Positions 58,935 to 64,000 of a stretch of 64,000 bases of DNA are shown piece after piece. Source of the DNA: Apostichopus japonicus. Its lineage: Eukaryota > Echinodermata > Holothuroidea > Aspidochirotida > Stichopodidae. The notes beneath the pieces were generated by a model, which had not been told where the DNA came from, did no database searches, and saw nothing but the letters and a program-made list of their open reading frames with translations. Position 1 is the first letter of the stretch, and each line of letters begins with the position of its first letter. Both the position numbers and the translations under genes were made by a program. The DNA lies in contig NC_092576.1 of NCBI RefSeq assembly GCF_037975245.1, positions 15,997,111-16,061,110 on the forward strand, read 5' to 3'.

Positions 58935-60005
58935 AATCATCATTTCCAGACGTGAACCATATTCCATTGTTATACCAATCAATATTTACATTGGAAGATT
59001 CATTTCTTTGGCACCCGGACCTTCTCCACTCCTTCTGGCTACAACTGATTAAGCCCCAGCAAATAGTAAATGGCATAGAATATATATGAAATTTACCTTT
59101 AAAGCGATTGTACGTTAGAGGCTTACGCTCGTTGACAAAAAGATCACTTACGGCCTTCATATTTTTATTAAACAAATGATCATAATTTAAAGTACTGTTG
59201 TTAATAAGAATGAAGGAGTTGTTCCACATCATTTGGTTTCCAAAACTTTCCTTCGGAGGTCAAAAGGACCAGCCACAAACAATTTGCCTCACAAATTATT
59301 TTCTTTATGTTGATTACATCGTTCTTAGAATTCTTGCCGTAAGAGTTCAAGTGAATATCGAAAAAGAAAACCGTCAATGGGCCTTTATTATCATTGCAAT
59401 TTGTTCTAATCTATGTACACTTTAATCAGTTTATAAAGCTGTGGACGTGGGTAACCTTTAGCTATCCGTCGCTAATCTAATCAATAATAACTGAACGTTT
59501 AGTTTTTTCGTGATTACCCGACCAAGCAAAGTCAAAGATGACTTTTTCTAATAACCTCTCTAGGAGTCTGGAGAGCTTAGGCACGTAGTTCAAGCGAAAC
59601 AAGTCATTTACGTCCCATTAATTTATAGTACAAACGCAAGTTTCAGTCTTGTGAAGGATACGCAGAGTCTCGTCAATATATTTTTTGCTACCATCAAAGG
59701 AAAACGTAGTATCGTCGGAATATAGCCTAATTGTTACTTCCATGTTGTTAATAGTGGTACCTTTAATTATATTATTATTCTGAATCCTAAAAAGCTAACA
59801 TCTTAGCAACTAGAGTAAACAAGTACGGACTTAGAGGGTAGCCTTGCCTGAACCCTCTTTGAACAGGGAAGAAACCTGTAGAGTGCCCATAATTGCAAAT
59901 ACAAGCAGTTCTATTAGTATATAAGACTTTAACTCACTTTTTATAGCTACCGTTAAATTGGGAGTAGGAGAGTGTGCTATCAATAAAGTTTTATTCCAGT
60001 TTAAA
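58935..60005 (-). mobile_element. Decayed L1/Tx1-like LINE fragment
   Basis: On the minus strand the RT core reads RGFRQGYPLSPYLFTLVA near 59850, YSDDTTFSFDG near 59720 and FDFAWSGNHEKTKRS near 59520. The C-terminal part at 59232-58935 reads WNNSFILINNSTLNYDHLFN.. and LISCSQKEWRRSG, matching the late region of L1/Tx1-type ORF2 proteins. Several stops and frameshifts make it dead. Confidence 0.7.
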
Positions 60006-60879
60006 AAAAAAATATATCAAATTCTATTATAAATCTACCGAATGGACTATATTCCTGCTTAATAAAATTAAAAGTTAAACTAGGATTAATAAGAAATACA
60101 AACTCTACGACTTACGGTAGTCCCATGCGAGAATCAATTAGTTCCACCCCACCTTTTCAGTTAAAAAAGTACGACACCATATTGTGTCGCAAAAAAGGGC
60201 ACACAAAGTGGCGACTGAATAGGATCAGCAAGAGCAAGAGCAAACAAACAGGAAACAGTCAACACTTTAATCGAAACTAAGAGAAGAACCTCGGTAAATG
60301 TTGAGCCGAACCGTGGGTGAAAGAGGCTTCTACTATTCAAATTCAAAAGGTTTTACATTTACTTATCTCTAGCCGCATCCGCTAAAACGTAATATGATCC
60401 CCTGCTGGGACATCTCATTCACCTTCCCTGTTCATCTTCTCTTCTCCTTTAAATCCATTTTTTGTTAAATTGTTAATTATATAGTAGCTCTCAGATTCTA
60501 ACGATTGTCTAGCATTTCGAAGAATAACAATTTGACAATGACAACACATTATTTCTAGCAATTGTACACAGTACATAATTGATTGGCAAAGAAAGGTACA
60601 AAAAAAAAAATAATCATGTTAATCGATATACAATATTTAAGCTATACAAATGCATTGAAAAGGAGAACAAAAAAGCGCAATGCTTATAGAATGTTTTCTC
60701 CATTTGAATGTAACAAATATATACATATACTGGAGAAAAATTGGTGAAAGGAAAAAAAAACTACAAAACAAAATTAAATAATATAAAACAAGAAAAGAAA
60801 AGAAAAGTGGGGGTAAAAAATTGTCGTAAATCAATACAGTAAAAACTGGAAGTAACAAATTACTTTTGGCAAGTTAACA
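60006..60879. other. Intergenic between two LINE remnants
   Basis: AT-rich with A-runs near 60600 and 60750. No gene seen. Confidence 0.5.
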
Positions 60880-62300
60880 CTATTTATTTTGTATCTATTT
60901 TGAAAATAGTTCAAGGTTGGGGCTTACTTAATTATAATATATAATGAGTTCCAGAGTCTAACTCTAGAAATGGAGATGGAAAACTGTTTTTCTCTTGTCC
61001 TTGCATAATTTACATAGAAATTATATTTAAATCGTTTAATTGAAATTAAGGAAATATAATTTTGTAGAGTTGAAGTTAAAACCATGTGAAAAACTTTGAA
61101 CATAAAAACACCCGTGCTGATATCTATTATATGATGTAACTTTAATGCTCTTAATTTGAAAAAAAAAGCTCAGAGGTATGGTCCCGAAGTTTAGCATGAC
61201 AAACGATACGAATAACCCTCTTATGTTTCAAAATAAGAGGGAACTGTTGGTTTTATGTACTTCCCCATGCTTCAACGCAATAATTCAGGCAGGGGAGACA
61301 AATAGCAAATTTTAGAGATTTTCTTTGAAATATGAGTATCATGATCATTCCAAGTAAGTTTATGGTCTTTAAATACACCAAGTAACGTTGCAATGTACAC
61401 TCTTTCTATATCGGAATCAGTTATGGAGATGTTTAAATTATTTTCACCTCTACGGTTGAGACTATCATAAACTTTGTTTTGTTTACGTTGAGAGATAATT
61501 TATTTAATGCAAACCATTCACTTAAATTATGAAGTTATTTGCTCACCAGATTACATAAAACATTGATATCTTTATGACAACAGAAAATATTTGTGTCGTC
61601 TGCAAATAATACAAAATTCAAAATATTTGAAGCACTACAAATATCAATTAAGTAGAGAATAAACAACTTGGATCCAAGGATTGGTCCTTGGGGTACCCCG
61701 CATGAGACATCAAGAAAACCGGACTTGGAATTCTTTATTTGGACATATTATTTTCTATTAGAGAGATAACTTGAGAGCCAGTCATGGCCTACACCACGGA
61801 AGCCATAATGATCCAGTTTCTTGAGTAAAATTTGGTGATCTATTGTATCAACAGCCTTTTATAGATCTATAAATACCCCTACGGTTGATTTGCTATTGTC
61901 CAGAGATGATGTTATTTCTTCAAGCAAATGTAGTATAGCCATAGATGAAGACCTGTCAGTCCTAAAACCGCATTCTGCAGGCTCTCTGCAGGAATCTTAA
62001 AAATTAACCTCTTTTCATCAATTTGTCGTTGTTTAGCTGCAGCTTTAGAATAGGCAATTGACACGGATCCTATAATAATTTTACATGCTTCCCATAGCAG
62101 GCTAGGGTTGTGATTGTGATGGTTACTGATTGTCTGCTCAATAGTGTCCTTGACTGAACTGATGTTATTTTGGTCTTCCAACAGCAAAATGTTAAGTTTC
62201 CAAACACCTTAATACCACAGGCATTACCAACGGCTGTTTCCATGGTTGTAAGGTACTTTATGCCATCTTGATTACAAAACGAGATCAATAAATGACGAAA
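60880..62300 (-). mobile_element. Decayed CR1/jockey-like LINE fragment
   Basis: On the minus strand the remnant reads HNPSLLWEACKIIIGSVSIA.. near 62100, ECGFRTDRSSSMAILHLLEE near 61960, STVGVFIDL (motif A) near 61870, SCGVPQGPILGS (motif B) near 61690 and LFADDTNIFCC (motif C) near 61600. A thumb region and an RLWNSL-like end near 60950 follow. An internal deletion lies between the first two motifs, and stops and frameshifts are present. Confidence 0.75.
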
Positions 62301-63271
62301 GTAGAATAATTACATTTTCGAGGATATTTTTGTGGATGGTAACACGAAATGTTTAGCAATTCATATGCAGTCTTGGTAAAGAGTTATCATCTACAGACCC
62401 ATTTGACTGCAAGCACGGCATTAAAACCCTCGCACGGTGTTAAATTTGTAATGTAAACAGGCAGCTCGGGGTTGACTCGGGCTCAGTGATGACCTATAAC
62501 TTTCGTTGTTGACTTGTTACGTTCGTAATTTGTTCAGGAACGCAGCCACCAAATATGTAAGTAGAGACCGATAATTATGACGTGCGGGTATACTAGTAAA
62601 TGGAGGGTGCTTGCATCCAAAAGTAGTTTGAATTTATTATCAGTGCTGGACATCAAAAGGCTTTTGGTTTCGCGGATTCTTTTCCTATTATGAAAAATCG
62701 CAATGCAGTTCGATGATCACTGGTGCTTACACCGAGCAAGGGGTCTAATGTAAACGGTCGTCGGTTGCGAAAGCCTGTCCTACTCAATTCAGATAGATCT
62801 ACATACTGAACTTTTCCTTTTAGATGTTAAGTGTTCAAATGGTCATACTTAGTACAACTTCAACTAGGGCATCACAATTAAGCCTTCAAATGGGTCCCAT
62901 CAGTGTATAGCGACATACAAGCAGTTGAACCATCTCTAGAAACATGTTATATCTGAAGAACGGTCGCCATGGTAGAAAATGCTGTCAGTACATCAAAATC
63001 ACCGTTGACAGAGTAAATACAGGGATAGATTCGGTACAATTAGCAGTTGAACCGACTGAACAATTTCTAGTGCTTGTTCAAGACGAAATAAATGCATACT
63101 GCTATTGCAATGTCACCTTTGAGTGGGTACATACAGCGTTGGGAGATTAAAGTTGAACCCACTAAACGACTTAAATGTTATCAAAAGCATTTTTACAGTC
63201 GTTTGCTGAGAGACACCTACGTAGGTGTTGTTTTCGTATATGTTGATTATTCCTGATAAAGTATGACACCA
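62301..63271. other. Intergenic, no gene supported
   Basis: A 68-residue plus-strand ORF at 62944-63150 has no motif. Upstream LINE sequence may extend slightly past 62300. Confidence 0.45.
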
Positions 63272-63274
63272 GCA

Positions 63275-63282
63275 TATAAAAG
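63275..63282 (+). promoter_or_regulatory. TATA box of the right-edge gene
   Basis: TATAAAAG about 105 bp upstream of the ATG at 63380. A second TATAAAT lies at about 63289. The predicted transcription start is near 63305. Confidence 0.5.
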
Positions 63283-63379
63283 AAGCTATATAAATCGAAG
63301 CATAGCATATCTTCTTTCATTCTTGATTAATATAGTTTTGGGTTTGGATGAGCTGTGACATCTTCATAATCGGAGCATC

Positions 63380-63440
63380 ATGTTTTTCTCTCACTGCTTG
63401 CTGCTTACGTTAATGTTAAATGCATATCCCTCATATTTCG
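63380..63440 (+). CDS. Signal-peptide first exon of a secreted or membrane protein gene (3' partial)
   Basis: ATG followed by MFFSHCLLLTLMLNAYPSYF, a classic hydrophobic signal peptide, with a consensus donor gtgagt in phase 1. A TATA box sits at the right distance upstream. Same strand as the LRR receptor, so it could be the 5' end of a tandem paralogue. No later exon was recognised before the window ends. Confidence 0.5.
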
Positions 63441-64000
63441 GTGAGTATGTTGATTAATTTAGCCGAATTTAATGAAAAGACTTGAAAATTTATTAACAAT
63501 ACCTGTTAGCCTTGTTAGAGAATTTACATTTGGATTTGTAATGCATGGAACGCTCAGCTCTTTGGTAAAACGGAAGTTACTACATTTTCGTTAGGGAAAA
63601 TTTTATATAGGTTTGCGTAGATAATAGGTTTATTTTTCATTAACGTTGAACAAAAACGTTAACATAATCATTAGTATACGTAATAAAGATAACTGTGATG
63701 AAAACTTCCACAAACAGCTAAAAATTATCTTAGGCCATGTGGAAGATATCACAGATTTAATGTTTGGTCATACATAATACGGAAGCCGAGCTATTCAAAA
63801 TATGACATCGTCATCAAGGCACGTGTGCTTCAATTGAAATCATTTTGCTTAATAAATGACTGTTTATTATGGCTTTTATAATGACAAAATAATGTTGTTT
63901 GTTTCAATGTCAACACTTTTAACATACTACCTTGAACACATGAAATGAAAAACTATAAAAAGTAAATTTCAGAGCATAGCCTCTCTATAACAAATAAGAT
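63441..64000 (+). other. Probable first intron of the right-edge gene
   Basis: AT-rich. A possible acceptor (aatttcag) lies at about 63965-63972, but too little sequence follows to judge. Confidence 0.35.

Overview
The window is animal (metazoan) nuclear DNA. It is AT-rich and full of degenerate LINEs, SINEs and microsatellites, and its only well-supported gene is split into many small exons with GT-AG introns. The mix of LINE types, tRNA-headed SINEs and a large LRR / Cys-rich / multi-membrane receptor suits a marine invertebrate, perhaps an echinoderm. The species assignment is inference.

Region 1 (1-25,014) holds one plus-strand receptor gene whose 5' end lies left of the window. A LINE 3' end (1-1,556) abuts an array of about 4.1-6.1 kb blocks (units 1, 2 and 3 at 1,556-16,094, plus a diverged fourth start at 16,095). 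Each block carries 72-nt exons, all in phase 2, each encoding one 24-residue leucine-rich repeat (LRR). I find 16 apparently intact array exons plus broken ones. Single-copy exons follow (16,844-20,844), then a Cys-rich juxtamembrane region (21,225-22,640), an eight-to-nine-helix membrane region (22,641-24,060) and a short tail ending at 25,014. Copies of one exon (3,841; 8,190; 11,715; 14,296) differ almost only by amino-acid replacements at exposed positions of the LRR beta-strand, while adjoining intron sequence is nearly identical. This looks like a recently amplified, diversifying recognition receptor, and it is the main discovery candidate.

Region 2 (25,015-51,280) has no convincing gene. 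It holds an approximately 150-bp TA microsatellite, a repeat built of about 90-nt subunits (26,257-26,710), two tRNA-headed SINEs (36.1 and 44.6 kb), a diverged direct-repeat pair (37.1 and 39.2 kb), and a few candidate first exons or promoters.

Region 3 (51,282-56,440) is a second, inverted copy of the 26.3-26.7 kb repeat, split by a 4,786-bp terminal-inverted-repeat DNA element (51,354-56,139). The uninterrupted copy at 26.6 kb serves as an empty site and shows a TA target duplication. The element has dense AGACTGAA/TTCAGTCT subterminal repeats and minus-strand gene fragments: a first exon and a decayed C-terminal exon.

Region 4 (56,440-64,000) contains two decayed minus-strand LINEs (L1/Tx1-like and CR1/jockey-like). 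At the right edge a TATA box precedes a signal-peptide first exon (63,380-63,440) with a good splice donor. It probably starts the next plus-strand secreted or membrane protein gene.
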